Shown here piece after piece: positions 26,166 through 33,869 of a stretch of 50,977 nucleotides of DNA; position 1 is the stretch's first letter; every line of letters begins with the position of its first letter. The notes beneath the pieces were generated by a model. That model did no database searches. It saw only the letters and a list, made by a program, of their open reading frames with translations, and was not told where the DNA came from. The position numbers were made by a program, and so were the translations under genes. The stretch lies in contig SIAK01000018.1 in the NCBI GenBank assembly GCA_009691805.1, forward strand, positions 1 to 50,977, read 5' to 3'. The DNA comes from Phycisphaerales bacterium. GTDB lineage: Bacteria > Planctomycetota > Phycisphaerae > Phycisphaerales > SM1A02.

Positions 26166-26269
26166 GCATCAAACACTCGCAGCCGACATAGCCGATATCC
26201 AAGTCTCACTTCAGCAAGAGCGCGCGCAAGGACGGTGGGTCTCCAAGCGCGCTCGAAAGGTTACCCGCC

Positions 26270-27256
26270 ATGACAACGAATCTTCCGATCGTCGACCGCT
26301 TCCTCAGTTACCTCACGGATGAGCGTCACTTCAGTCCTTATACATCCCGTTGCTACGGGCTCGATCTTCGCCAGTTCATCGAGCACCTCTCGCAGTCGAC
26401 AGGGATGCAATGCAACGACGCTGCAGAGAAGCTTGCGTTTGAGCGATCGTCGGCAGACGGCAAGTCGCTCACGGGCATGATTCTGCAACTTGATGTCGAG
26501 CGTGTCCGCGGATTTCTTTCGAAGTTGAGCGAAGCAAATTATTCGCCCGCAACCATGGCGCGCAAGATTGCCACGTTGCGTTCCTTCCACAAATGGATGG
26601 AGAAGCGCGGCATCGTCGCGTCCAATCCGATGGTCCTCATTCGCACGCCGAAGCAGGCGCGTCGACTTCCCAAAGCAATCAGCGTGGATGAAGTGGAGCG
26701 TCTGCTCTCTGCCCCCGATGATCGTGATCTGCTCGGCGCACGCGATCGCGCGATTCTCGAAACGCTCTACTCGACTGGTATCCGCGTGAGCGAAGTTGTC
26801 GCGATCAATCGCGGCGATCTGCGCGAGACTGAAGAGTGCATCATCATCAAGGGCAAGGGTCGTCGCGAGCGCGTTGTGCCGCTCGGACTTCCAGCGCTTC
26901 GCTCGTTGCGTCACTATCTCGACATGCTTGATTCGGAAATGCGCATCGCGGGCATTCGCACAGAAGATGCCGCGCCGCTCTTTGTGAACAAGCATGGCTC
27001 GCGATTGTCGAGCCGTTCGGTGCGACGCAAGGTCGCGAAGTATCTGACGAAGGTCGGACTCGATCCTGATATCAGCCCACACACGATTCGCCATAGTTTC
27101 GCGACGCATTTGCTTTCGAACGGCGCAGATTTACGCCAAGTGCAAGAGCTGTTGGGTCACCAATCGCTCTCGTCAACGCAGGTCTACACGCATCTCGCGC
27201 AATCGCGCATGCGACAGTCCTACGACAAGGCGCACCCTCGCGCTGAAGCAAGCTGA
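26270..27256 (+). CDS. Tyrosine recombinase of the XerC/XerD type
   Basis: 328 residues. The N-terminal SAM-like core-binding domain (about 5-115, RFLSYLTDERHFSPYTSRCYGLDL) is followed by the catalytic domain with all residues present: Arg172 (STGIRVSEV), Lys196 (KGKGRRER), His271-x-x-Arg274 (HTIRHSFATHLL), His297 (LLGHQSL) and Tyr306 (VYTHL). The C-terminus and length fit XerC/D, which resolve chromosome dimers at dif, better than a phage integrase. A roughly 35-residue insertion between the N-terminal helices (about 45-75) is longer than in E. coli XerC/D. No attachment sites or phage genes are nearby. A strong terminator follows. Confidence 0.93.
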   Translation: MTTNLPIVDRFLSYLTDERHFSPYTSRCYGLDLRQFIEHLSQSTGMQCNDAAEKLAFERSSADGKSLTGMILQLDVERVRGFLSKLSEANYSPATMARKIATLRSFHKWMEKRGIVASNPMVLIRTPKQARRLPKAISVDEVERLLSAPDDRDLLGARDRAILETLYSTGIRVSEVVAINRGDLRETEECIIIKGKGRRERVVPLGLPALRSLRHYLDMLDSEMRIAGIRTEDAAPLFVNKHGSRLSSRSVRRKVAKYLTKVGLDPDISPHTIRHSFATHLLSNGADLRQVQELLGHQSLSSTQVYTHLAQSRMRQSYDKAHPRAEAS

Positions 27257-27279
27257 ATTCCGCCGACCATGATTGTGCA

Positions 27280-27314
27280 AGCACGCCTCTGAACTCAGAG
27301 GCGTGCTTTTTTCT
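27280..27314 (+). terminator. Rho-independent terminator after the recombinase
   Basis: Stem AGCACGCCTCTGA (27280-27292) pairs with TCAGAGGCGTGCT (27295-27307), followed by TTTTTT. It ends the recombinase transcript. Confidence 0.93.
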
Positions 27315-27355
27315 ACCCGACGCGCGCGGCGCTCGACTCGCGTATAAACCGCTGC

Positions 27356-27808
27356 ATGCGGAACACTCTGATTCTCTCGATCGCCTGCATCGCGTTGTCG
27401 CTTGGCGCGTGCGCGCAGAGCACGAAACATCAAGAAGCATTGCTTGCGGGTGTGACGGGAAGCACGGCGGAGAACGCAGAGGCCGTGGTCGGCGTGTGGA
27501 TGAGTGAACAGGATGGCGCACTGCTCACGATGACAGAAGCGGGGCTCTTCACACTCGAGCGTGGCGCGCTGCGCTCGATTGGTACATGGACGTTGTCGGC
27601 GGATGAAAGCGGCTCGCAACTCTCACTCACCAACGTGCACATCTCTGCACAATGCCCCGATCAGGAAGGTGTGTACGTTGCGGAGATCGTGCGCAACACG
27701 ATGCGTTTGGCAATCGTGAAAGACGCGTGCACAGGGCGCGAAGAACTGATGAGTTGGCCATGGACACGCAAGACCGCCGACGCGAAGCTTGATGATGGCA
27801 GCCGCTAA
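27356..27808 (+). CDS. Small lipoprotein, function unknown
   Basis: 150 residues, with lipoprotein signal MRNTLILSIACIALSLGAC and lipobox LGAC. The mature part (about 45-125) looks like a small beta-barrel: VVGVWMSEQDGALLTMTEAGLFTLERGALRSIGTWTLSADESG. That resembles small proteins in which a W-x(n)-GTW pattern forms a lipocalin-like or copper-resistance-like sheet, but I cannot assign a family. TATAAA at 27343-27348 lies seven bases before ATG, suggesting a leaderless mRNA. The 3' end overlaps the methyltransferase gene by 17 bases. Confidence 0.8.
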   Translation: MRNTLILSIACIALSLGACAQSTKHQEALLAGVTGSTAENAEAVVGVWMSEQDGALLTMTEAGLFTLERGALRSIGTWTLSADESGSQLSLTNVHISAQCPDQEGVYVAEIVRNTMRLAIVKDACTGREELMSWPWTRKTADAKLDDGSR

Positions 27809-28541
27809 GCGCGTGCAGTTTGATGTGCGGATGGGAGATTGCATCGATCTCATCACAACGCTTGCTCCTGCGAGCATCGACTTTATCTATCTCGATCCGC
27901 CGTTCAACACAGGGCGCACACACAAGGCTGCGCGCGGCGCCTTTCGCGATGTCTTCGCGGGCGTCGACGGTTACATCGCATTCCTGAAGCCGCGCATCGA
28001 ATGCATGCAGCGCGTGTTGAAACCTGAAGGCAGCATTCTTGTGCATTGTGATTGGCATGCATCGCACCGCGTGCGGGTGTTGCTTGACGAAGTGTTCGGA
28101 AGCGAGCGATTCTTGAATCACCTTATCTGGCAGTACGGACTCGGTGGTTCGAGCCCGCGTGTTTTCGCGAGAAAACACGACGATTTGCTGTGGTACGCGA
28201 AGGGAACGAAATGGCATTTCACGCCGCCGCGAGTGCCCGCGACAAGTCGTCGCATGCTCGGTCAAACGAAGAAGGCAACGGATGTGCTCGACATTCCTTC
28301 GATCAACAACATGTCGAAGGAACGATGTGGATGGCCAACGCAGAAGCCGCTCGCGCTCTTAGAGATGCTCGTGGAAGCGTGCTGCCCGTTAGGCGGCACT
28401 GTCCTTGATCCATTCTGCGGATCGGGCACGACGCTTGTCGCAGCACAATCCCTTGGGCGCGATGCGATTGGATTTGATATCTCGAAAGACGCGGTTGCGC
28501 TGACGAAGTCGCGGCTTCAGAGCACGCACTGCACCGAGTAG
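27792..28541 (+). CDS. Site-specific DNA methyltransferase, beta-class (DPPF)
   Basis: About 249 residues. Catalytic motif IV DPPFNTG comes first (about 35), the target-recognition segment lies in the middle, and the SAM motif I LDPFCGSGTTLVAAQSLGRDAIGFDIS is near the C-terminus: the beta-class order typical of N6-adenine or N4-cytosine methyltransferases. WPTQKPLALLEMLVE is the usual motif X-like helix. No restriction enzyme is encoded beside it, so it is probably solitary. ATG 27792 or 27795 lies inside the end of the lipoprotein gene, and the 3' end overlaps purK on the other strand by 25 bases. Confidence 0.9.
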   Translation: MMAAAKRVQFDVRMGDCIDLITTLAPASIDFIYLDPPFNTGRTHKAARGAFRDVFAGVDGYIAFLKPRIECMQRVLKPEGSILVHCDWHASHRVRVLLDEVFGSERFLNHLIWQYGLGGSSPRVFARKHDDLLWYAKGTKWHFTPPRVPATSRRMLGQTKKATDVLDIPSINNMSKERCGWPTQKPLALLEMLVEACCPLGGTVLDPFCGSGTTLVAAQSLGRDAIGFDISKDAVALTKSRLQSTHCTE

Positions 28542-29635
28542 TGCTCGGCGCAGGAGAGGAGGCGCAGGAGTTCGGTCGAAGTGTCGGCGCACATATTGAT
28601 GTGTCCAGTTTTTCGACCCTTGCGCGCGTCTTTACCGTAGAGGTGCAACTTCAAACTCGGATCCGCGAGCAGCGTCGATGCGCTCGGCACGCAGCCGACG
28701 ATATTGAGCATCGCCGTGTGCGCGTTCTGTTGCGCGCACGAGCCGAGCGGCAGTGAGAGGATGGCGCGAAGATGATTTTCAAACTGGCTCGTCACCGCGC
28801 CATCCATTGTCCAGTGTCCTGAGTTGTGCACGCGAGGCGCCATCTCGTTAGCGATGAGCACGTCATCCGCGACGAAAAACTCGATCGCGAAAACACCGAT
28901 GTAGTCGAGCGCTTCCGCAACGACGCGTGCATGTTCGCGAGCCGAAGCGATGAGTGCCGAGTGCACGCGCGCGGGGACGATCGTCGTGTGCAGGATGCCG
29001 TCGCGATGGACGTTTTCACCGAGCGTGTATGCATCAAACTGCACGACGCCGTCGACTTTCGCACGCACAGCAACGATGCTCACTTCGCGTTCGAACGGCA
29101 CAAACGCTTCGTAGATGCACGGCATTCGTCCTAGCGAATTCCACGCCTCCAGCGCCGCGCGCGCATCGCGCACGACGCATTGTCCTTTGCCGTCATAGCC
29201 GAGTGATCTCGTCTTCAACACACCCGGCGTTCCAACGGTCGCAAGTGCGATGTCGAGTTCTTTAACGCTCCCGACTTCGGCAAAGGGCTGCACCGCGATG
29301 CCACACGATTGGAAAAAACGTTTCTCACAGATGCGATCGGAACTCGTCGCGAGTGCGAGGCGTGAAGGCTGCACTGCGATGACAGATTCAAGCGCGTTCA
29401 AACTTGCTGTCGGAACATTTTCGAATTCAAACGTCACCGCATCGCAATCTTGCGCGAAGGATCGAAGTGCTTCGTGATCCGACCACGCACCGATCGTGAG
29501 CGTTCCAACTTCGCGCGCGCACGCTTCTGGAGATGGATCGAAGAAACGAAACTGCAGTCCGAGCGGAATGCCGGCGAGCGCGAGCATGCGCCCAAGTTGT
29601 CCGCCACCAAGTACGCCCACAGTGCAGTCACTCAT
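28517..29635 (-). CDS. purK: N5-carboxyaminoimidazole ribonucleotide synthase
   Basis: ATP-grasp enzyme of 372 residues that carboxylates AIR with bicarbonate and ATP to N5-CAIR. Seen: N-terminal [42 protein letters not shown] (ATP-grasp loop), [17 protein letters not shown], the metal-binding [30 protein letters not shown], and the C-terminal [18 protein letters not shown]. It forms an operon with purE, whose stop overlaps its start as ATGA (29632-29635). Confidence 0.95.
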   Translation of the reverse strand: MSDCTVGVLGGGQLGRMLALAGIPLGLQFRFFDPSPEACAREVGTLTIGAWSDHEALRSFAQDCDAVTFEFENVPTASLNALESVIAVQPSRLALATSSDRICEKRFFQSCGIAVQPFAEVGSVKELDIALATVGTPGVLKTRSLGYDGKGQCVVRDARAALEAWNSLGRMPCIYEAFVPFEREVSIVAVRAKVDGVVQFDAYTLGENVHRDGILHTTIVPARVHSALIASAREHARVVAEALDYIGVFAIEFFVADDVLIANEMAPRVHNSGHWTMDGAVTSQFENHLRAILSLPLGSCAQQNAHTAMLNIVGCVPSASTLLADPSLKLHLYGKDARKGRKTGHINMCADTSTELLRLLSCAEHYSVQCVL

Positions 29636-30141
29636 GCGCGCACGCCAGGAATAGGTTGCGCGAGCACGGCGACGGTTTGTTGCGCGCGAAACGCGGCGAG
29701 CTTTGCGGCAACTTGCGCGTCATGCAGCGAGAGAATGCTTGCAGCAAGCAGCGCGGCGTTGATGGCGCCAGCGCGTCCGATCGCAAGCGTGCCAACCGGA
29801 ATCCCAGCGGGCATTTGCACAATAGAAAGGAGCGAATCGAGCCCTTGCAGCGCCTTGGATTCGACAGGCACTCCAAGCACCGGCAAGTCCGTCTTCGATG
29901 CAGCCATGCCAGGAAGATGCGCCGCACCGCCCGCGCCTGCAATGATCACTTGAATGCCGCGCGCGCGGGCGGTTGTCGCATATTCAAAGAGAAGATCGGG
30001 TGTGCGATGTGCGCTGACGACGCGATGCTCATAACGAATGCCGAGCGTGTCGAGAGTCTTCGCGGCATGTTCCATGGTGTCCCAATCGGATTGAGATCCC
30101 ATGATGAGGCCAACAGGGCCAACGGCGTCTTCCGTGGTCAT
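29632..30141 (-). CDS. purE: N5-carboxyaminoimidazole ribonucleotide mutase
   Basis: Class I PurE of 169 residues that isomerises N5-CAIR to CAIR, acting after PurK. Characteristic motifs: [21 protein letters not shown] (substrate phosphate loop), [14 protein letters not shown] (catalytic His), [17 protein letters not shown] and [38 protein letters not shown] at 30148-30153 lies six bases upstream of ATG, giving a likely leaderless purE-purK mRNA. purL/purQ are 24 kb away, so purine genes are dispersed. Confidence 0.95.
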   Translation of the reverse strand: MTTEDAVGPVGLIMGSQSDWDTMEHAAKTLDTLGIRYEHRVVSAHRTPDLLFEYATTARARGIQVIIAGAGGAAHLPGMAASKTDLPVLGVPVESKALQGLDSLLSIVQMPAGIPVGTLAIGRAGAINAALLAASILSLHDAQVAAKLAAFRAQQTVAVLAQPIPGVRA

Positions 30142-30219
30142 GCGCGCATCCTACGGGAAGCGCATTCGGGAGATGAAGCGTGGCAAGGAGAACGGCGGGG
30201 CTGCTACGATGGACAACCC

Positions 30220-31041
30220 ATGTCAGCGACCATCAAGGTAAACGGAGAGTATTTCCCGCTTCGCGAAGTTTCGAAAGATCACTTCGCCGCGCTCGTCAAG
30301 CTTGTCACGCAGAAGATCACGTGGGGAGAACCTATCCCGCAAATCTTCGCACAAGCTGCCGCGTTGATCGCGGGCGAGAAAGGCACGGAGGAGCCTCTGT
30401 ATCACGCAGCCCTTCGCGCGCTGGCGGAACTCGGCGTGCGGTCGATCACGATCGATCCTGCACAGAAACTCTGCACGATTGTTGAAGAGAGTCCAACGCC
30501 CGCTGCGAACGGCGACGCGAGCGTGATCGGATTCAGCGCGATTGAATCTGGTGTCGCGTACGTCGCGGCAACGGTGAATGCATTCCGACGCACGATTCGC
30601 GTGAACGAAGAAGAAGTTCGATTGACCCGCCAGACAGCAGAAGTCGGGCAGAAGGTCATGGGGATTCTTGGGCAGATGCGTCAGGTGAATGAACCGATCG
30701 TCATCGCAGCGGGTCGCGTCGCGGGTTCGATGATGAAGGCAGGTAAGACATTCGAAGATCCTGAATTGCACATGGCATTGGTGATGCTCTCGGATCTCGG
30801 TGTGCGCATGGTGCGCATCGATGTCGAGAAGGGAATCCTCGGATACGGTCCACTCGATGAGGGCAATGCAATTGCTGCAGCGTGCATGCAGGGCTTGAAC
30901 GCCGAGCAAATTGGCGAAGTCCGCAAGCGAGTCGCGGAGTGGAACGAGAAGATGCGACAGAAAGCTGTCGAGTCTGGACAGCCACAACCGCAGCAACGCA
31001 CGATGATCCCATCATTCATGGGTGTCCGTCGACGGCGCTGA
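30220..31041 (+). CDS. Internally duplicated protein of unknown function
   Basis: 273 residues, no signal peptide, probably cytoplasmic. Two copies of one module are visible: residues about 36-88 (GEPIPQIFAQAAALIAGEKG...HAALRALAELGVRSITIDP) and about 157-208 (NEPIVIAAGRVAGSMMKAGK...HMALVMLSDLGVRMVRIDV). The pattern is helix, E/D-x-L-(Y/H)-x-AL, then LGVRxxxID, a helix-strand unit. The C-terminus is Gln/Pro/Arg-rich and basic (ending VRRRR). I do not recognise the family. The frame is open further upstream, but ATG 30220 is preceded by TACGAT (30205-30210), as in other leaderless genes, and the upstream extension would overlap purE. Confidence 0.75.
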   Translation: MSATIKVNGEYFPLREVSKDHFAALVKLVTQKITWGEPIPQIFAQAAALIAGEKGTEEPLYHAALRALAELGVRSITIDPAQKLCTIVEESPTPAANGDASVIGFSAIESGVAYVAATVNAFRRTIRVNEEEVRLTRQTAEVGQKVMGILGQMRQVNEPIVIAAGRVAGSMMKAGKTFEDPELHMALVMLSDLGVRMVRIDVEKGILGYGPLDEGNAIAAACMQGLNAEQIGEVRKRVAEWNEKMRQKAVESGQPQPQQRTMIPSFMGVRRRR

Positions 31042-31065
31042 GCGAGTCCATTGAACGCTCGAACA

Positions 31066-31863
31066 CTACGAGAGTTTGCATTCGACTTCGATCACGCCGA
31101 ACTCCGATTGCATCGTCGCGATCAGGCTGCTCTCGAGCATTTCTGATTCGAGTGTGCACGGCAACAAGGTGAAGTACGCAATCGAACGACCGGAAGTTCC
31201 GATCTGCGTTCCCTTCACGCTGCATCCCATCCGCCGCAACGCATCCGCGAGAATGAGCGCAGCCTTCTGTCGATCCGCGCCGACCGGCAATCGCACCTTG
31301 ATACGCGCCGCGCGATTGCGCTCGATCCACCACAAGATGACCCAGCCCAGCAGCGCGACCGTGATCGCGGTGACCCACTGCGTGAGACCGCACGCAAGAC
31401 CGATGACGACGACAAGAATCGCCTTGCCTGTCGCGCGCGGATTGTCGAGCACGGTGCGGAAACGAATGAGGCTGCCGATCCCAAAGACGACGAATGCCAT
31501 CGTTTGATCCACAACCACGAGAATCGAGACCACCGATGCGAGGAGTCCGAGGATGACGAACGTCTTGCGTTCCTCGTGCGCTTCTAACATGTCCTCTTGA
31601 CGGCGGCCGCGCGGATGCCACGCAATGAGCGAGGCGAGTCCGACTGCGAGCAACATTCCTGCGATCAACTCGACCCATGTATAGGCATGCGCGAATTGTT
31701 CGAACGCGTGGTCCATCCGTTCGGTGGTAGTTTCCTTCAAACTCGTTCGGAACATCGCTGCGGATTCGCTCTTCGAAGTGACGCCTGGCACAAGAGAAGT
31801 CACCGAAGGCTCCTGCCAGAGTCCGGCCATTAGGAAGAAAAACGTCGCGGAGAAAAAGGGCAT
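31066..31863 (-). CDS. Membrane protein with C-terminal soluble domain (DUF4956/MgtC-like)
   Basis: 265 residues. Hydrophobic segments include about 1-17, YTWVELIAGMLLAVGLASLIAW, FVILGLLASVVSILVVVDQTMAFVVFGIGSLI and AILVVVIGLACGLTQWVTAITVALLGWVILWW. Between the last two is RFRTVLDNPRATG, similar to the conserved RFRT...P loop of DUF4956 proteins. A soluble C-terminal domain of about 85 residues (ALILADALRRMGCSV...) looks ACT-like. It lies 37 bases after the metal ATPase gene and may be co-transcribed, suggesting a link with cation homeostasis; that is inference. The start is placed at ATG 31863 because upstream codons overlap the ATPase gene. Confidence 0.7.
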   Translation of the reverse strand: MPFFSATFFFLMAGLWQEPSVTSLVPGVTSKSESAAMFRTSLKETTTERMDHAFEQFAHAYTWVELIAGMLLAVGLASLIAWHPRGRRQEDMLEAHEERKTFVILGLLASVVSILVVVDQTMAFVVFGIGSLIRFRTVLDNPRATGKAILVVVIGLACGLTQWVTAITVALLGWVILWWIERNRAARIKVRLPVGADRQKAALILADALRRMGCSVKGTQIGTSGRSIAYFTLLPCTLESEMLESSLIATMQSEFGVIEVECKLS

Positions 31864-31900
31864 TGGTTCATGGTGACTACTCTCCGCTCCAATTGCAAAC

Positions 31901-33817
31901 TCAACGAATTGCCTCCGGCTTCCACGCGAGGAGCCGCAATCCGTTGACGGCGACCACGACGGTGGATCCCTCATGGCAAACGACTGCGAGCCAGAGCGGA
32001 ACGATGCCAAGCAGAGTGAGCGGGATTAACGCGAACACAACGCCCATGGCGATGAACACATTTTGTCGCACCATGTTGCGCGTCGCGCGACCGAGCGCGA
32101 TTGCGTCCGGCAAGCGGAGGAGTTCGTCACTCATCAAGACGACATCTGCTGCTTCGAGCGCGACGTCCGTTCCTGCGCGACCCATCGCGATGCCGACAGT
32201 TGCCGCCGCGAGTGCGGGCGCGTCGTTGACGCCGTCGCCAATCATCGCAACGGATCCATACTTCGCGAGCAACCGTCGCACGCTTTCAATCTTCTGTTCG
32301 GGCAGCAAGTCTGATTCGACTTGTTCTACAGTTGTTTCCCGCGCAATCGCTTGCGCTGTTGCTTGATTGTCGCCTGTGAGCATCGCGACATGCACGCCTT
32401 CGAGCCGCAGTTGTTCCACCGCCGCGCGCGCCTCTGGCCTTGCGCGATCAGCAACTCCGAGGACGCCGAGCGTGCGTGTCCCGGCGACCACAACCATCAC
32501 CGTGAGCGCGCGCGCTTCGAGTGCGTTGATTGCCTCGAAGACATCGCGTTGCAGCGCGGGATGTCCATCGACGCCGAAGAGCAGCGGTCGACCAACAAGC
32601 ACACGCTCGCCGAGCACAATCCCTTCGACTCCCTTTCCACGCGCCAGCACCGCTTCGTCACACGGAGGGATCTCAATTCCTCGCGCGTGCGCCCCCGCGA
32701 CGACGGCTTGCGCAATCGGATGATTCGATGCGCTCTCCACCGCGGCAGCGAAACGAAGCAGTTCAGATTCTTCGACGCCAGGAGACGGCATCACTGCGAC
32801 GAGTGCGGGCTTTCCTGTCGTGAGCGTTCCTGTCTTATCCATCGCGACAGCGCGAATGGTGCCGAGTGCCTCAAGATGCGCGCCACCTTTGATGAGCACG
32901 CCCATGCGTGCTGCGCGCGCGAGTCCCGCGAGTACTGCAGCAGGTGTGGAGATCGCGAGTGCGCAGGGCGAAGCGCCGACGATCATGCTCATCGCTCGCA
33001 AAAACGCATGATGCCAATCGAGCCAACCAACAAATGGCGGCAGTACCCACGCGATGACTGTCGCGGTGATGACGCATGGGACATAGACGCGAACGAATTT
33101 TTCCGCGGCGCGTTCTGCGCGTGATTTCGATTTCTGCGCGTCTGCAACCAGACGCACCATCCGTTGCACCACGGTATCCGATGCAATCGTCGTGACGCGC
33201 ACAACGATCTGCGCATCACCGTTGAGTGTTCCCGCGAAAACGCAATCTCCAACATTCTTCGCCACAGGCATCGACTCACCTGTGATTGGACTCTGATCGA
33301 CGTAGGTGTTTCCTTCAAGCACAACACCATCTGCAGCGATGCGCTCAGCAGGAAGCACGAGCACTTCATCATTGATGAGGACTGTCGACGCGGGGACGAT
33401 GGTCGTGACGCCGTCCTTGCGAATGCGCGCTCGATCAGGCGCAAGTTTGCTGAGCGCAGCCACGGCACTGCGAGCACGGCCAAGCGCGAAGCGTTCGAGC
33501 GCGTGACCAGTCGCAAAGAGCAAAAGGAGAAGTCCACCCTCAGCGTAATCACCGAGCGAAGCGGCGCCGAGTGCTGCCGCAACCATCAGGAAATCGATGT
33601 CAAGCCGGCCTTTGAAAAGCGCGCGCGCGCCTGCGAGCATCGGTTCCCAACCACCCGCAAGATACGAGCCGCCATAGAGCAAGAGCGCGAGTTCGGGCGC
33701 ATCATTTTTCTGCGCGAGAAAACCAGCGCAGAGCAGCACGCCACAGAGCGCAGCCCAAATGGCATCGCCGTATCGAGAGAGAATCGGCGTGTGGTTGTGC
33801 TCGTCTTCGTGATGCAT
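31901..33817 (-). CDS. P1B-4-type heavy-metal ATPase (Co/Fe/Zn exporter)
   Basis: 638 residues. Starts with a His/Glu-rich tail (MHHEDEHNH) rather than a CxxC metal-binding domain. P-type ATPase motifs are complete: TGES (about 179), phosphorylated Asp327 in DKTGTLTTG, MLTGDNQATA and MIGDGVNDAPAL. The transport-site motif is SPC (283-285, GASPCALAISTP) rather than CPC, and the last helix has CHEGSTVVVAVNGLRLL. SPC together with HEG(S/G)T defines subgroup P1B-4 (CoaT, PfeT, CtpD), which export Co2+, Fe2+ and sometimes Zn2+. Six rather than eight membrane helices fit this subgroup. No metal-responsive regulator is adjacent. Confidence 0.93.
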   Translation of the reverse strand: MHHEDEHNHTPILSRYGDAIWAALCGVLLCAGFLAQKNDAPELALLLYGGSYLAGGWEPMLAGARALFKGRLDIDFLMVAAALGAASLGDYAEGGLLLLLFATGHALERFALGRARSAVAALSKLAPDRARIRKDGVTTIVPASTVLINDEVLVLPAERIAADGVVLEGNTYVDQSPITGESMPVAKNVGDCVFAGTLNGDAQIVVRVTTIASDTVVQRMVRLVADAQKSKSRAERAAEKFVRVYVPCVITATVIAWVLPPFVGWLDWHHAFLRAMSMIVGASPCALAISTPAAVLAGLARAARMGVLIKGGAHLEALGTIRAVAMDKTGTLTTGKPALVAVMPSPGVEESELLRFAAAVESASNHPIAQAVVAGAHARGIEIPPCDEAVLARGKGVEGIVLGERVLVGRPLLFGVDGHPALQRDVFEAINALEARALTVMVVVAGTRTLGVLGVADRARPEARAAVEQLRLEGVHVAMLTGDNQATAQAIARETTVEQVESDLLPEQKIESVRRLLAKYGSVAMIGDGVNDAPALAAATVGIAMGRAGTDVALEAADVVLMSDELLRLPDAIALGRATRNMVRQNVFIAMGVVFALIPLTLLGIVPLWLAVVCHEGSTVVVAVNGLRLLAWKPEAIR

Positions 33818-33869
33818 GAGAGAGGCGTATCAGAACGCCGATGGCGTCATCCGTCCAATGCGGGGTCCA

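Larger units (their letters stand above)
25948..26269. other. Intergenic region upstream of the recombinase: promoter and leader hairpin
   Basis: No convincing gene. It contains a promoter-like pair, TTGCTT (26080-26085) and TAATAT (26104-26109), 18 bases apart, then a perfect 10-bp inverted repeat at 26128-26165 within the presumed leader. A short forward reading frame over 26119-26322 is not convincing because it overlaps the recombinase and has no ribosome-binding site. Confidence 0.6.

Noticed and set aside
26119-26322. Short plus-strand frame in the recombinase leader
   Set aside because: Overlaps the recombinase, spans the inverted repeat and lacks a ribosome-binding site.
26270-27256. 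Recombinase as evidence for an integrative element or integron
   Set aside because: No direct repeats, attachment sites, phage genes or gene cassettes are visible; tRNA-Lys is 2.7 kb away and intact. XerC/D-type housekeeping is the simpler reading.
19084-28541. A defence island made of SNF2, SWIM, recombinase and methyltransferase
   Set aside because: The parts are separated by unrelated lipoprotein genes, strand switches and a terminator, and no nuclease or effector is present. Only the SNF2-SWIM pair is a unit.
29533-30219. In-frame upstream extension of the 30220 gene
   Set aside because: It overlaps all of purE on the opposite strand and has shadow-like composition; the start at 30220 is better placed.
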